Assembly (NCBI RefSeq): GCF_000472545.1
Contig: NZ_AWZV01000007.1
Span: forward strand, 62,167 to 126,166
Direction: 5' to 3'
From: Burkholderia sp. WSM2232
Lineage (GTDB): Bacteria; Pseudomonadota; Gammaproteobacteria; Burkholderiales; Burkholderiaceae
Length of the DNA stretch: 64,000 nt
The position numbers and the translations under genes are program-made. Under the pieces are notes generated by a model, which was not told where the DNA came from, ran no database searches, and saw only the letters and a list, made by a program, of their open reading frames with translations. Each line of letters begins with the position of its first letter. The first letter of the stretch is position 1. This document shows, in pieces, positions 16,759 to 26,298 of this stretch.

Positions 16759-17910
16759 ATGAACGCGAAAAGGTATGGCGTGTTGCCGACGCACGGTCGG
16801 CAAGGATGGGCGGAAAGAGTGCGGCAATTCACGCCGAACTGGTTTGCCATGACGATGGGCAACGGGATCGTGTATCTCGTGCTGGCCGGACTGCCTTGGC
16901 ATTTCGCCGCGCAGACGGCGTTGGCCGAGATGCTATGGGCCGTCAGCATCGCGCTTTATGCGGTCTTCGCGGCGATGCTGATCGCGCGCTGGATCTTCTA
17001 TCCCGAGACGATCCGGCCGATGCTGCATCACCCGCTGCAGTCCATGTTCCTCGGCGCGGTGCCAATGGGGCTGGCCCCGATCATCAACGGACTCGTGCTG
17101 TTTGCCGGCCCGCACCTGGGCGACGGCGCGTATCAGCTCGCCTATAAGCTGTGGTGCCTCGACGCGATACTCGCGATTGCGGTCGCCATCGGCGTGCCGT
17201 ACATGATGTTCACGGCGCAAAGCCATGCATTCGAGCGCATCACGGCGGTGCTGTTGCTGCCCATCGTCGCGCCCGAAGTAGCTGCGGCGAGCGCCGCCGT
17301 GCTGGCCCCGCACGTCGATGCGCAAACGGCCCGCTTCGTCGTGGCTGCGGGCTATGTGCTCTGGGCGCTTTCCGTGCCGCTCGCGTTTAGCGTGTTGACC
17401 GTTGTTTTCTTCCGGCTCGTCATTCACAAGCTTCCACATCGCGACCTTGGCCCGTCGAGCTGGCTCACGCTGGGTCCGATCGGCACCGGCGCACTCGGTC
17501 TGCTCACGCTCGGTCTCGCCGCGCCCGCTGCGTTTGCCGGCACGCCGCTCGCCGCTACGGCGCTGGTCGCGCGTGACCTCGGTTTGATCGGAAGCTTGCT
17601 GCTGTGGGGCGTGGGCTTCTGGTGGCTCGCTACGGCCATGCTGTTCACGGTGCGCTATTCCCGCGAGGGCTTGCCCTTCAATCTTGGATGGTGGGCCTTC
17701 ACGTTCCCGCTCGGCGTCTACACCGTTGCGACCTTCGGGCTGTATCGCGCGACAGGATTCGCTGCGTTTGCCGTGATTGGCGGCGTGCTCGCGACGATGC
17801 TGGGCGCCTTCTGGGTAGTCGTGCTGTCGCGTACATTGCGCGCTCTTGCGCGTGGCGAACTGTTCCATGCCCCGTGCCTCGTTGCTCACGTGCGAGCAGC
17901 GCTGGCCTGA
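16759..17910 (+). CDS. TDT-family (TehA/Mae1-like) membrane transporter
   Basis: The protein has 383 residues and about ten predicted helices. The segment FTPNWFAMTMGNGIV near the N-terminus is the signature of the tellurite-resistance/dicarboxylate transporter family (SLAC1/TehA fold). ATG 16759 is preceded by GAAGAGGA at eight bases; the longer frame adds 19 residues without a site. Members are anion channels or carriers (malate, sulfite or tellurite-related). A malate dehydrogenase gene follows 114 bases downstream on the same strand, which favours a C4-dicarboxylate role here. Confidence 0.85.
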   Translation: MNAKRYGVLPTHGRQGWAERVRQFTPNWFAMTMGNGIVYLVLAGLPWHFAAQTALAEMLWAVSIALYAVFAAMLIARWIFYPETIRPMLHHPLQSMFLGAVPMGLAPIINGLVLFAGPHLGDGAYQLAYKLWCLDAILAIAVAIGVPYMMFTAQSHAFERITAVLLLPIVAPEVAAASAAVLAPHVDAQTARFVVAAGYVLWALSVPLAFSVLTVVFFRLVIHKLPHRDLGPSSWLTLGPIGTGALGLLTLGLAAPAAFAGTPLAATALVARDLGLIGSLLLWGVGFWWLATAMLFTVRYSREGLPFNLGWWAFTFPLGVYTVATFGLYRATGFAAFAVIGGVLATMLGAFWVVVLSRTLRALARGELFHAPCLVAHVRAALA

Positions 17911-18024
17911 CCGCTATCACGCCCCGTCGTCCTGCAAAACCTGCGAGGCCCGCGGCGTATCGAATGAGCGTGTGTATCCCCGCGCTCCCTGCACCCTCGC
18001 GTTTCCTTCTCCAGGAGAAATTTC

Positions 18025-19023
18025 ATGATGTCCAGACCCGCACGGCGTGTGGCTGTCACCGGCGCGGCCGGCCAGATCGCGTATTCGCTGTTGTTCCGCA
18101 TCGCACGCGGCGACCTGCTCGGCGAAGACCAACCCGTGATCCTCCAGTTGCTCGAACTGCCGCAAGCGCTGGAGGCGCTGCGCGGCGTGGTAATGGAACT
18201 CGAAGACTGCGCCTTTCCGCTGCTGCGTTCCGTCGAAGTCAGCGATGACCCGCGCGTAGCGTTTCGCGACGCCGACTACGCGATGCTCGTGGGTTCGCGG
18301 CCGCGCGGCAAAGGCATGGAGCGGCGCGATCTGCTGGCAGCCAACGGTGCGATCTTCCGCACGCAGGGCCAGGCGCTCAACGAGGTGGCGCGTCGCGAGG
18401 TCAAGGTGCTCGTGGTCGGCAATCCTGCGAATACCAATGCGTGGGTAGCCCGCCGCTATGCGCCGGACCTGCCGCCCGACGCCATTTCGGCAATGATCCG
18501 CCTCGATCACAACCGCGCTGTCTCGAAGCTCGCCGCGCGCTGTGGCGTCGCGGTGGATGCTGTCAGCCGCATGATCGTGTGGGGAAATCATTCGCCCACG
18601 ATGTACCCCGACTACCGCTTCGCGTTGATCGACGAACAACCGGCGGCGGCGCGCGTGGCCGACGAGCGCTGGAATCGGGAAGTCTTCATTCCGGAAGTAG
18701 CGCGTCGCGGCACCGCGATCATCGAAGCGCGCGGAGCGTCTTCGGCGGCCTCGGCTGCGAATGCCGCCATCGATCAGATGCACGACTGGATTCACGGCAG
18801 CGCCGATAGCTGGGTGTCGATGAGCGTACCGTCCGATGGGTCTTACGGTGTGCCCGAAGGGCTCATGTTCGGCGTGCCCGTGATTTGCCGCGACGGCACG
18901 TTCGAGCGGGTTGCGGGGCTCGAGATCGACGCGTGTGCCTGCGCGAAGATCGGCGCTTCGGTACAGGAGCTGCTGGAGGAATCGCTTGCCGTCGAGGCCA
19001 TGCTCTCCGCGCATGGCGAATAA
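18025..19023 (+). CDS. mdh: Malate dehydrogenase (diverged paralogue)
   Basis: The 332-residue protein follows the ~327-residue bacterial malate dehydrogenase closely: NAD motif [10 protein letters not shown] near residue 12, the substrate arginines in [21 protein letters not shown], and the catalytic His in [11 protein letters not shown]. It interconverts malate and oxaloacetate with NAD. Several normally fixed positions differ from the housekeeping Burkholderia enzyme as I remember it (LLELPQ for LLDLPQ, VMELED for VMELDD), so this looks like a second copy. AGGAG lies seven bases before the ATG. Following the TDT carrier gene, it may process imported malate. Confidence 0.9.
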   Translation: MMSRPARRVAVTGAAGQIAYSLLFRIARGDLLGEDQPVILQLLELPQALEALRGVVMELEDCAFPLLRSVEVSDDPRVAFRDADYAMLVGSRPRGKGMERRDLLAANGAIFRTQGQALNEVARREVKVLVVGNPANTNAWVARRYAPDLPPDAISAMIRLDHNRAVSKLAARCGVAVDAVSRMIVWGNHSPTMYPDYRFALIDEQPAAARVADERWNREVFIPEVARRGTAIIEARGASSAASAANAAIDQMHDWIHGSADSWVSMSVPSDGSYGVPEGLMFGVPVICRDGTFERVAGLEIDACACAKIGASVQELLEESLAVEAMLSAHGE

Positions 19024-19031
19024 CGATGGCG

Positions 19032-19069
19032 GGCGCAGGAACGCACACGCCCGTGGGCGTTCCTGCGCC
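19032..19069. terminator. Strong bidirectional hairpin between mdh and an SDR gene
   Basis: Left arm GGCGCAGGAACGC (19032-19044) and right arm GCGTTCCTGCGCC (19057-19069) are perfectly complementary over 13 bp with a 12-base loop. It lies between two convergent genes, nine bases after the mdh stop and 15 before the SDR stop, so it can end both transcripts. There is no T-tract. Confidence 0.75.
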
Positions 19070-19084
19070 TATCTGCTGTGCGGC

Positions 19085-19825
19085 TTAGCACATGCCGCCG
19101 TTCGCGCGGACGATCTGGCCGTTGATCCAGCCGCCTTGCGAGCCCACCAGGAAGGCGACCACGCTCGCGATGTCTTCGGTCTGCCCGAGCCGTTCCAGCG
19201 GATTCATTTTCGCCATGCGGTCGATGAGTTCAGGGCTCTTGCCCGCGAGGAACAGATCGGTAGCAACCGGCCCCGGCGCCACGGCGTTCACCGTGACGCC
19301 ACGCCCGCGCATTTCCTGTGCGAGAACCTGTGTGAGTCCTTCGACGGCGCACTTCGTGGCGATATAAACGGCATACGTCGGCAGGCGCACACCGGTCACG
19401 CTCGTCGTCAGGTTCACGATGCGCCCGCCGTCACGCACCCGGCGCGCGGCTTCGCGCGACACGTTGAACGCACCCTTGAAATTGATGGCCACAGTTCGAT
19501 CGAACGTGGCGTCGTCGAAATCCACGATCTTTGCCTGATTCATGACACCGGCGCTGTTGACGACGGCGTCGATGCCGCCGTACGCTTTTTGAGCAGCGTC
19601 GAACAGGGCGATGGTGGCCGCCGGATCGGCAATGTCTGCCTTGACGGGCAGGGCGTCGCCACCCGCCTCGCGAATCTTCGCCGCGACTTCTTCTGCAGGG
19701 CCTGCATGGCTCGCGTAGTTGACGACTACCCGGAATCCGTCTTGCGCGAGACGAATGGCGATTTCGGCGCCAATGCCGCGCGAAGAACCGGTGACGATCG
19801 CAACCTTGCCAGACGTTGAGGACAT
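19085..19825 (-). CDS. SDR-family NAD(P)-dependent oxidoreductase
   Basis: The 246-residue classical short-chain dehydrogenase has the cofactor loop GSSRGIG at 13-19, NSAG at 90-93, catalytic Ser142, Tyr154 and Lys158 (YIATK), and a C-terminal NGQIVRANGG. AAGGAG precedes ATG 19825, which I prefer over the frame extending to 19945. It is similar to 3-oxoacyl-ACP-reductase-like SDRs, but the substrate is not predictable. It is the third gene of a minus-strand run after the nickel permease and another SDR. Both ends of the remnant at 26299-26505 resemble it. Confidence 0.9.
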   Translation of the reverse strand: MSSTSGKVAIVTGSSRGIGAEIAIRLAQDGFRVVVNYASHAGPAEEVAAKIREAGGDALPVKADIADPAATIALFDAAQKAYGGIDAVVNSAGVMNQAKIVDFDDATFDRTVAINFKGAFNVSREAARRVRDGGRIVNLTTSVTGVRLPTYAVYIATKCAVEGLTQVLAQEMRGRGVTVNAVAPGPVATDLFLAGKSPELIDRMAKMNPLERLGQTEDIASVVAFLVGSQGGWINGQIVRANGGMC

Positions 19826-19968
19826 ACCGCGCTCCTTGAGATAAGTGCCCGGTCGCGGTCGACGAGCGTCGCGCAACCAGCGCCGGACGGTTGAGTGAAT
19901 GGGTTTGTATCGGATGGCATCGCGCCGCGCCGGCGACGCGCGCACGCGCGCCGACGCTGCGTGCCCGC

Positions 19969-20874
19969 TCAGGTCGCGGTGTGGACCTGCGGCACGAGGA
20001 GTTCGCCTAGCCCCACGCGATGCAGCATCTCGGCCCGCAGCCGGTCCAGAACCGCGAAGCCCACATTGGCACCGTCTTCTGTGGGGTCGATGTGCACGCG
20101 AAACGGCCGCTTGCCGAACGGCTTGTCCACCACCTTCACGATGGCGTCGGCGACGAGGCTCGCGTCGGCGTCCGGCGGCACGATGGCGGCGAAGGCTTCC
20201 TGAACCTCCTTGCCGAAGCCGGCGTACGGTCCCGTTTCGTACTCGGCGGCGCGAGCCTGATCGGCGGGCAGCCCCGCGTGCGGGAAGTGGTTGGTGCCGC
20301 GCGTGAAAGCACCCGGCACGATGATCGACGTTTCGATGCCCCAGCGCGACAGCTCGCGCGCGTAGAGCACGGCGATGGCGTCCATCGCGGCCTTCGCGCC
20401 GAAGTAGGGCGCAAGGTACGGCGGCGTGCCGCCGGCCGCGCTGCTGCTCGATACCCAGACCACCAGCCCTTGCTTCTGGCCGCGCAGGTGCGGCAGCACC
20501 GCGCGGTTCACGCGCTGCGTGCTCACCACATTGACGTCGTAGAGTTGCGCGTACTGTTCCGGCGTGAAGGCTTCGGCCGGACCGAATGCCATGTGACCGG
20601 CGTTGTGAATCAGCACGTCGATGCGGCCGGCATCGGCGATGACTTTCGCGACTGCCGCCTCTACCGACGCTTCCGACGACACGTCGAGTTCCACCGTGCG
20701 CAGGTCCGTACCGGCTTCACGCGCTTGGGCCGCCATCTCTTCGGCCACTGGCGCATTGCGGCCGCGTGTGTCGCGCATCGAGGCATAGACGGTGTAGCCG
20801 GCTTTCGCCAGCGCTTCGGCAGTCAGGCGCCCAAAGCCACTGGAAGCGCCGGTGATGAGAACGACTTGGCTCAT
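19969..20874 (-). CDS. SDR-family oxidoreductase
   Basis: The 301-residue short-chain dehydrogenase has TGASSGFG at 8-15 and the NAG motif (HNAGHM). SSSSAAGG is followed by the catalytic YFGAK. The longer C-terminal part, with HIDPTEDGANVGFAV, is typical of SDRs annotated as short-chain oxidoreductases acting on larger carbonyl substrates. It starts 62 bases after the nickel/cobalt permease gene and precedes the SDR at 19085 by 143 bases. No functional link to nickel is evident. Confidence 0.88.
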   Translation of the reverse strand: MSQVVLITGASSGFGRLTAEALAKAGYTVYASMRDTRGRNAPVAEEMAAQAREAGTDLRTVELDVSSEASVEAAVAKVIADAGRIDVLIHNAGHMAFGPAEAFTPEQYAQLYDVNVVSTQRVNRAVLPHLRGQKQGLVVWVSSSSAAGGTPPYLAPYFGAKAAMDAIAVLYARELSRWGIETSIIVPGAFTRGTNHFPHAGLPADQARAAEYETGPYAGFGKEVQEAFAAIVPPDADASLVADAIVKVVDKPFGKRPFRVHIDPTEDGANVGFAVLDRLRAEMLHRVGLGELLVPQVHTAT

Positions 20875-20936
20875 GATCGAATCTCCTTGAACGGTTAAAT
20901 GGAGTGAAAACGCGGGTCAATGGACGACCCATGAAG

Positions 20937-22016
20937 TCATGCGTCGTGCTCGTCGCGCACGGCGGGTTCGGGAACGACGGACCATCGCTCTTCGATGCGT
21001 CCGAACTTCCATATCGCAGCCGAAATGGCCCACGTCGCAACGAACAGGCCGACGATGGCGTAGCCCGCTTCGTTGAGATCGACGCTCGAGGTCCATGTCT
21101 GGAGCACGCCGTGTTTGCCCGCTGCGCCGGGCGCGGCATCGAGCAGGCCCAGCACTTCGATGGTCGCGATGCTCACCGCAACACTGGTGGAAAGGCCCGT
21201 TACGACGAGGTTGTAGTAGATCTTGCGCACGGGCTTGTCGAGCGCCCACCCATAGGCATAGCTCATGAACGAGCCGTCGATCGTGTCGAACAGCAGCATG
21301 CCTGCCGCGAACAGCACGGGCAGGCACAGGATGGCGTACCACGGCAGCCCCGACGCCGCGCCCGAACCCGTCAGCACGAGTAGCGCGATTTCCGTGGCGG
21401 TATCGAAGCCGAGGCCGAAGAGCAGACCGACGAAATACATCTGTGCGGGCTTGCTCACGATGCGCATGAGCGGTGCGAGCACGCGGCTCACGAGGCCGCG
21501 CGATTCGAGGCACCGCACGAGATACGCGTCGTCGTAGCGGCCGGTTTTCATTTGCCGGAAGACCTGGTAGATGTCACGGAACGCAGCGACGTTCAGCAGC
21601 GCGATCACAAAGAGAAAGCCGCTCGAAATGAGCGTGCCCAGCACGCCCGTCAGTGTGCGCAACGTCGAGCCGCTGTCGACCAACTGGTTCGACACTGAAC
21701 GCATGCTCACCGCGATCAGCAGAGAGAGCCCGAACACGATGCTCGAATGACCGAACGAAAACCAGAATCCGACCGATAACGAGGACTTGCCTTCGCCTAC
21801 CAGCTTGCGTGTGGTGTTGTCGATTGCGGCGATATGGTCGGCGTCGAACGCGTGGCGCATGCCGAGCGCGTACGCGGCAATGCCCGCGCCGATACCCAAT
21901 GCCGTGGCGCTCCCGCCGCGGTGCAGAGGGGCGACGAGAGCGAACAAGGTGCCCCAGCCGACAAGGTGGAGGAGTGCGATGAAACCGCCCATCGCGGCAA
22001 CAGGACGTGTAGACAT
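20937..22016 (-). CDS. HoxN/NixA-family nickel/cobalt permease
   Basis: The 359-residue inner-membrane protein of the NiCoT family has eight predicted helices and the metal-selectivity signature H-x4-D-H at His55, Asp60 and His61 in RHAFDADHIAAIDN. A second family motif, GLLFGLGFDTATEIALL, follows in the middle. It imports nickel or cobalt at high affinity. The C-terminus is short and acidic with two His-Asp residues. No hydrogenase or urease genes are in the window, so the metal's destination is unknown. A strong hairpin (22066-22098) separates it from the upstream DUF4331 gene, suggesting its own promoter or attenuation. Confidence 0.92.
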   Translation of the reverse strand: MSTRPVAAMGGFIALLHLVGWGTLFALVAPLHRGGSATALGIGAGIAAYALGMRHAFDADHIAAIDNTTRKLVGEGKSSLSVGFWFSFGHSSIVFGLSLLIAVSMRSVSNQLVDSGSTLRTLTGVLGTLISSGFLFVIALLNVAAFRDIYQVFRQMKTGRYDDAYLVRCLESRGLVSRVLAPLMRIVSKPAQMYFVGLLFGLGFDTATEIALLVLTGSGAASGLPWYAILCLPVLFAAGMLLFDTIDGSFMSYAYGWALDKPVRKIYYNLVVTGLSTSVAVSIATIEVLGLLDAAPGAAGKHGVLQTWTSSVDLNEAGYAIVGLFVATWAISAAIWKFGRIEERWSVVPEPAVRDEHDA

Positions 22017-22065
22017 GGTGGGCCGATCAAGAGAGGGAAAGCGGAGTTGGCACGATGGGGCGGCA

Positions 22066-22098
22066 CGCCCGGCTGCGCACGCCTTGCGCGGCCGGGCG
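22066..22098 (-). terminator. Two-part GC-rich hairpin between DUF4331 and the nickel permease gene
   Basis: CGCCCGGC (22066-22073) pairs with GCCGGGCG (22091-22098). Inside it GCGCA (22075-22079) pairs with TGCGC (22085-22089), with one mismatch and a five-base loop. It sits in the 90-base gap on the minus strand, after the DUF4331 stop. It can terminate or attenuate transcription entering the nickel permease gene. Confidence 0.6.
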
Positions 22099-22106
22099 CG
22101 CCGGTG

Positions 22107-23144
22107 TCATGCGACGGCCCTGGGCACGTACGGAAACCGGGAAGACGGTTTCGAGGTGACCGACTCCTTGCCGATGCCGAGACTGATCGGCGTGTTCGCG
22201 GCCATCGTGAACATCACGTCGGGCGCGTTGTCGGTCATGGTCCGGCCGTTCCAGAGCGCGACGCCGAACACGGCCGGCGTGCCCACGGTGTACGGCAGGA
22301 TGTTGGGCAGAAAGCGGTGCGCCACAGCCGTGGCATAGCCCTCCGGGTCTTCGCTCGTGCCGTTGGCCCGCACGGCCCCGGCAATGGACCGGATGAGCTG
22401 CGCGCCATACGTCTCGAAGTCGTCGGCGGGACGGCCCGCATTCAGACGGTCGCCAAGTTCTTCGTTGTACTGCGTGAAAAGCGGGTGAATCATGGGCAGG
22501 CCCACGCGGTTGATGGACCGCCAGCCGCCTGCGTCCGTGGCGAGTGTCGCAACCGCCCATACGCCGATCCTGCGGTTCGTGCCGGCTGTTGCGAGCAGAT
22601 CGGCGTCCGGCACCTCCAGCACGATCGAGTACACAGTGTGGCCTGCGAAGAGGTTGCGCGCGTCGGCGGGTTGCCAACTGCCGAGCTCGAGCGGCGTGCC
22701 GTCCTGAAACGCATGGCCTACCGCATGCAGGACGTCCGGTTCGATCCAGAACGGGTCGCCGGCATGGCCTGCCCACACGCGCAGACCGGAAGGCGTCGTC
22801 ACCGTTTCGTCCGTGCCGCCGCGCGCCACCACGTCGCCCTGCGCATGCGGGTCTGTTGCCTCGGCGTCGGCAATGCGGCGCACGACGAAGCGCTGTTTTC
22901 CCTGGGCGTCGCGTTCGTCGAATGTGATGCGATAAGTCACGTCCTCGACGGCGTCGTGATCCAGGTCAATCTTGAATTCGTAGAAGCCTTCGGGATGGTA
23001 GCCGGGCGTGCGTTGTTCGCCCGCTAACGAGTGGCACACGTTGATCACGAACGCGGTGCCCGTTTCGCCGCGAAAGCAGTAAAGATCCGTGATGTCGAGG
23101 CGCACGTCCTGGCGGGCGAGCGGGGAGTCGAGGTGGTGAGACAT
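22107..23144 (-). CDS. DUF4331 domain-containing protein
   Basis: The 345-residue protein opens with MSHHLDSPLARQD and DITDLYCF, the family's start pattern (usually SSHREAP...DVYAF). It continues with the DUF4331 core: FVINVCHSLA, YEFKIDLDHD, SINRVGLPMIHP. No signal peptide is seen, although many relatives are secreted. AAAGGAT precedes ATG 23144. Function is unknown; the family is found near regulators and transport genes. It lies between an MHS-type transporter and a nickel permease, but nothing in the sequence ties it to either. Confidence 0.85.
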   Translation of the reverse strand: MSHHLDSPLARQDVRLDITDLYCFRGETGTAFVINVCHSLAGEQRTPGYHPEGFYEFKIDLDHDAVEDVTYRITFDERDAQGKQRFVVRRIADAEATDPHAQGDVVARGGTDETVTTPSGLRVWAGHAGDPFWIEPDVLHAVGHAFQDGTPLELGSWQPADARNLFAGHTVYSIVLEVPDADLLATAGTNRRIGVWAVATLATDAGGWRSINRVGLPMIHPLFTQYNEELGDRLNAGRPADDFETYGAQLIRSIAGAVRANGTSEDPEGYATAVAHRFLPNILPYTVGTPAVFGVALWNGRTMTDNAPDVMFTMAANTPISLGIGKESVTSKPSSRFPYVPRAVA

Positions 23145-23307
23145 GGTTCGATCCTTTCCGTAAGGTCAACGACGATGGAGCGGCGCGGTATCGCGCGCGC
23201 CGGTTGCTGCGCATTGCGCTGGACGACGGAAAGGAGTGTCGCGCGCGAGCGGGGCGCGCGCTGTAGGCAAACGTGAGGGCGTTGCAGATTTGCACGACGG
23301 CGTCGCG

Positions 23308-23339
23308 CTCGCACGCGACTAATCTCGCACGCGACTAAT
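23308..23339. repeat. Tandem duplication of a 16-bp unit
   Basis: The 16-base unit CTCGCACGCGACTAAT occurs twice without gap (23308-23323, 23324-23339), eight bases from the stop codon of the MFS gene on the minus strand. It looks like a recent replication slip rather than a regulatory site. Confidence 0.9.
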
Positions 23340-23347
23340 GCGCCTCG

Positions 23348-24652
23348 CTACGCGTTCGCAGCGGGGCCTTGCGCGCACGCGGCGTTCGAGACCCGCAACA
23401 GGAGAAGGGCGAGCAACGTGACGGCGGCGGACACGAACACGTACCACCCGGCGGCCGCCTGCGAGCCGCTCCATGCGGCGACGCAGGCAACGACGAACGG
23501 CGTCGTGCCGCCGAACAGCGCGACGCCCGTGGCATAGACGAGGGACATGGCAAGGGCACGCCCGCGTACCGGAAACATTTCGAGGATCACGATGATGGTC
23601 GGTCCGCCCGCGAGCGCGGACAACCCCGCGAACAGCGCGACGACGCAAAAGAGTGCGCCGGGTTGCGGATACGCGGCCGCGTAGTGAAACGCGGGCACAG
23701 CAGCAAGCATGGTCAACGCGCGGGCGAACGCGATGGTGCGCAGGCGGCCGATGCGGTCCGCGAGCCAGCCGCCCGCTACCGAGAGCGCGAGCGTGACCAT
23801 CCCCACCGCGGCGGTCGTCACGAACGAGGCGTGCGCGGACGGCGGCGCGCCCGCGACGCCGAACGTGGTCGCGTAAGTGGCCACGTAGGTGGGCACCGTG
23901 CCGCCGAAGATCAGCACGACGGCGAGCAGCCATTGCCCGCGCAAGCGGGCCAGCATGCCGCGGAATGGCTGCGCGTCATGCGGCGGCTGCCACGTCTCGG
24001 CAATATGACGGCGCAGGTAGATCTGCACGGGAATAAGTGCTGCGGCGAGCGCGAACGGCACGCGCCAACCCCAGCGCCCGATCTGCTCCGCGGTGAGGAG
24101 GTCGTGCAGCGCGATGCCGCAGGCGCCTGCCGCGACGAGCGCGAGCCCTTGCCCGGCCATCAGCCAGCCGGCGTACAGACTCTTTTGGCCGGCCGGGCAA
24201 TGTTCGATCAGCAAGGCCCCCGACGAGCCCATTTCTCCGCCCACCGCGACGCCTTGCAGGATCCGGCAGAGCAATACCGCTATCGGCGCCAGCACGCCGA
24301 GCGTCGTATAACCCGGCGTGAGTGCCACGCCGAGCGAGCCCGCGGTGACGAGTGCCGCCGTCAGCAACAACGCCGGCTTGCGCCCCGCCGTGTCCGCCTG
24401 TGTACCGATGACGAGCGCACCGACAGGCCGCGACAGGAATCCGGCCGCGAACGTGCCGAGCGAGAGCAGCGTTCCGTATGCGCCCACGGCATGCGGAAAG
24501 AACGCACGCGCAATGAACGCGGCGAAAACCGTGTAGCAGAAGTAGTCGAAGAATTCGATCGCGTTCGCGAGCACGATCGTGGCTAACGTGCCAGGTGCGA
24601 GACGGTGCAAAGCCGTTGCTGCGGCGTGGTCGTAGTTCGGGGAGCGGTGCAT
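23348..24652 (-). CDS. MFS transporter, metabolite:H+ symporter (MHS) family
   Basis: The 434-residue transporter has twelve predicted helices. Motifs of the MHS subfamily are visible: IEFFDYFCYTVFAAFIA in helix 1, FLSRPVGALVIGTQADTAGR between helices 2 and 3, and RILQGVAVGGEMGSSGALL in helix 4. Members take up organic acids such as citrate, shikimate or ketoglutarate. It begins 15 bases after the stop of the sensor kinase gene, suggesting one transcript in which the kinase may control or respond to the transported acid. No strong ribosome site is visible. Confidence 0.9.
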   Translation of the reverse strand: MHRSPNYDHAAATALHRLAPGTLATIVLANAIEFFDYFCYTVFAAFIARAFFPHAVGAYGTLLSLGTFAAGFLSRPVGALVIGTQADTAGRKPALLLTAALVTAGSLGVALTPGYTTLGVLAPIAVLLCRILQGVAVGGEMGSSGALLIEHCPAGQKSLYAGWLMAGQGLALVAAGACGIALHDLLTAEQIGRWGWRVPFALAAALIPVQIYLRRHIAETWQPPHDAQPFRGMLARLRGQWLLAVVLIFGGTVPTYVATYATTFGVAGAPPSAHASFVTTAAVGMVTLALSVAGGWLADRIGRLRTIAFARALTMLAAVPAFHYAAAYPQPGALFCVVALFAGLSALAGGPTIIVILEMFPVRGRALAMSLVYATGVALFGGTTPFVVACVAAWSGSQAAAGWYVFVSAAVTLLALLLLRVSNAACAQGPAANA

Positions 24653-24667
24653 GCGGCTCGCGCTGCT

Positions 24668-26005
24668 TTAGAGCGAACCGTCGTTGCAGCTCACGGCTGC
24701 CCGCGTTGCGTGCGCGACGGGTCGGCCTGTGCCGTGCGCGCGAGCCGAACAGGGCAGCGTGAAGCAGAACCGCGTGCCCGAGTCGCCCGTGTGCGCCACC
24801 CATATCGCGCCGCCGTGCGCTTCGACAATCGACCTCGAGATGGGCAGCCCCATACCCATGCCGTCGCTCTTGGTGCTGGAGAGCGGTTGAAAGATCGCGT
24901 CGGGCTGCAAGGCCTGGATGCCGCCGCCCGTATCCACCACCTCGAAGAGCGTCTGCGAGTCGTTATAGCGGCGTGCCCGCACGGTGAGCAGCGGCTCGCG
25001 GCCCTCGGCGCTCGTAGCGGCAATCGCATGGATGCCGTTGATCAGGAGATTGGTCAGCACCTGCTGGAGCTGGATGCGGTCCGCGTAGGCGGTCACGGCA
25101 GGTTCGATCTCCTTGGCCAGCGTGATCGCATTCGCGTTCGCTTCCGACGCGATCAGCAGCATCGCGGAATCCACGATCTCGGCGCAGTCCAGTTCGATCG
25201 CCTCGACCGGCGCGCCCGCAAGAAAGCCGCGCAGACGCCGGCAAATGCCCGCGATGTCGTCGGTCCACTGCGATGCATGACGGAACGCGGCGAGCGCTTC
25301 GGCCACGTTGGGTTCGGGCCGGTCCAGCCAGCGCACCGCGGCGTCGAGCCCCGTGCGTACCGCGCCGAGCGGCTGGCCGATCTCGTGCGTGATGGACGCC
25401 ACGAGCTGCCCGACCATCGAGACCCGCGCCGTGCGCGCCATCTGGGCACGCAGCGCCTCGAGCCGGTCGGTGTTTTCCTTGTGCTCGGTGACGTCGAACG
25501 CGTAGAAATGCAGGCGCCGATATTGAGCGATGTCCCTCGGCAGCGAACAGCGCCAGACGATCGGCACTTTCCGGCCGGTGAGGGTGGTGAGAACGCGCTC
25601 GCCCTGGCACGATGCGTGACCTTCGAACATCGCGCGCAGCACTTGCGAGTTGCTGAACCGGTTCGCCGGCAGCAACTGACGCGACCACTCGAAAAACACT
25701 TCCTTCGACGCGGCATCGAAGAGCGCAAGTGTCGCGTCGTTGGCGTCGACGAACGCGTGCAGTTCACGCAGCTTCTGAATCACCTCGGGATGCTCGTCCA
25801 GCCAGGCGTCGAGATCGTCCACGCCGCTGGTTCTGAGCGAGTCGACCCACGCTTTGATACCCGACCAGTCTTCGATCAGAATCGGAATGGGCGCATCGCG
25901 GAACAGGCCGTCTGTTTCGATAAGCGCCTCGTTCGCAAAGTGCGCAGATGCATCCAGCGGTTGCTGTATCGGCGCGGCTATCGCCTCGGTATTTGGCTCG
26001 TTCAT
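24668..26005 (-). CDS. Soluble sensor histidine kinase
   Basis: The 445-residue protein has no membrane segment. Residues ~75-175 form a PAS-like sensor region (KVPIVWRCSLPRD, then YAFDVTEHKE). The H-box SITHEIGQPLGA has the phospho-acceptor His207. The ATPase domain shows the N-box (NLLINGIHAI), G1 DTGGGI and G2 GMGMGLPIS. It belongs to the FixL-like group that partners with FixJ-type response regulators. No response regulator is adjacent; the nearest are at 39.4 and 39.9 kb. ATG 26005 starts directly at the conserved protein; the frame reaching 26245 adds 80 residues of non-matching sequence. Confidence 0.9.
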   Translation of the reverse strand: MNEPNTEAIAAPIQQPLDASAHFANEALIETDGLFRDAPIPILIEDWSGIKAWVDSLRTSGVDDLDAWLDEHPEVIQKLRELHAFVDANDATLALFDAASKEVFFEWSRQLLPANRFSNSQVLRAMFEGHASCQGERVLTTLTGRKVPIVWRCSLPRDIAQYRRLHFYAFDVTEHKENTDRLEALRAQMARTARVSMVGQLVASITHEIGQPLGAVRTGLDAAVRWLDRPEPNVAEALAAFRHASQWTDDIAGICRRLRGFLAGAPVEAIELDCAEIVDSAMLLIASEANANAITLAKEIEPAVTAYADRIQLQQVLTNLLINGIHAIAATSAEGREPLLTVRARRYNDSQTLFEVVDTGGGIQALQPDAIFQPLSSTKSDGMGMGLPISRSIVEAHGGAIWVAHTGDSGTRFCFTLPCSARAHGTGRPVAHATRAAVSCNDGSL

Positions 26006-26298
26006 GCGGCAGGTCCGATACGGGCGGATGGGCAACTTTCCCTGAACTGCGGCGGCGGGAAGTCGCGACAAGAAAGTTGCGGCGATTATACAAAACCAAA
26101 ATGCTGCGAAAACAGCCCTGGAAGGCTTTTCGCAGTGCCGCGGCAGGCACATTGCATGGGTTCGCCACGCCGATTTTCGCAGCGTCGGCATTTGTCTGCT
26201 TTCAGAGCGTGCAAATCGAAAAACGTCTTCCCGTGCGGCGCGCATGGTGGGACGCGCACCGGGCAGGCCGGTGCCTCACCACACTGAAAGGAGCAGAA

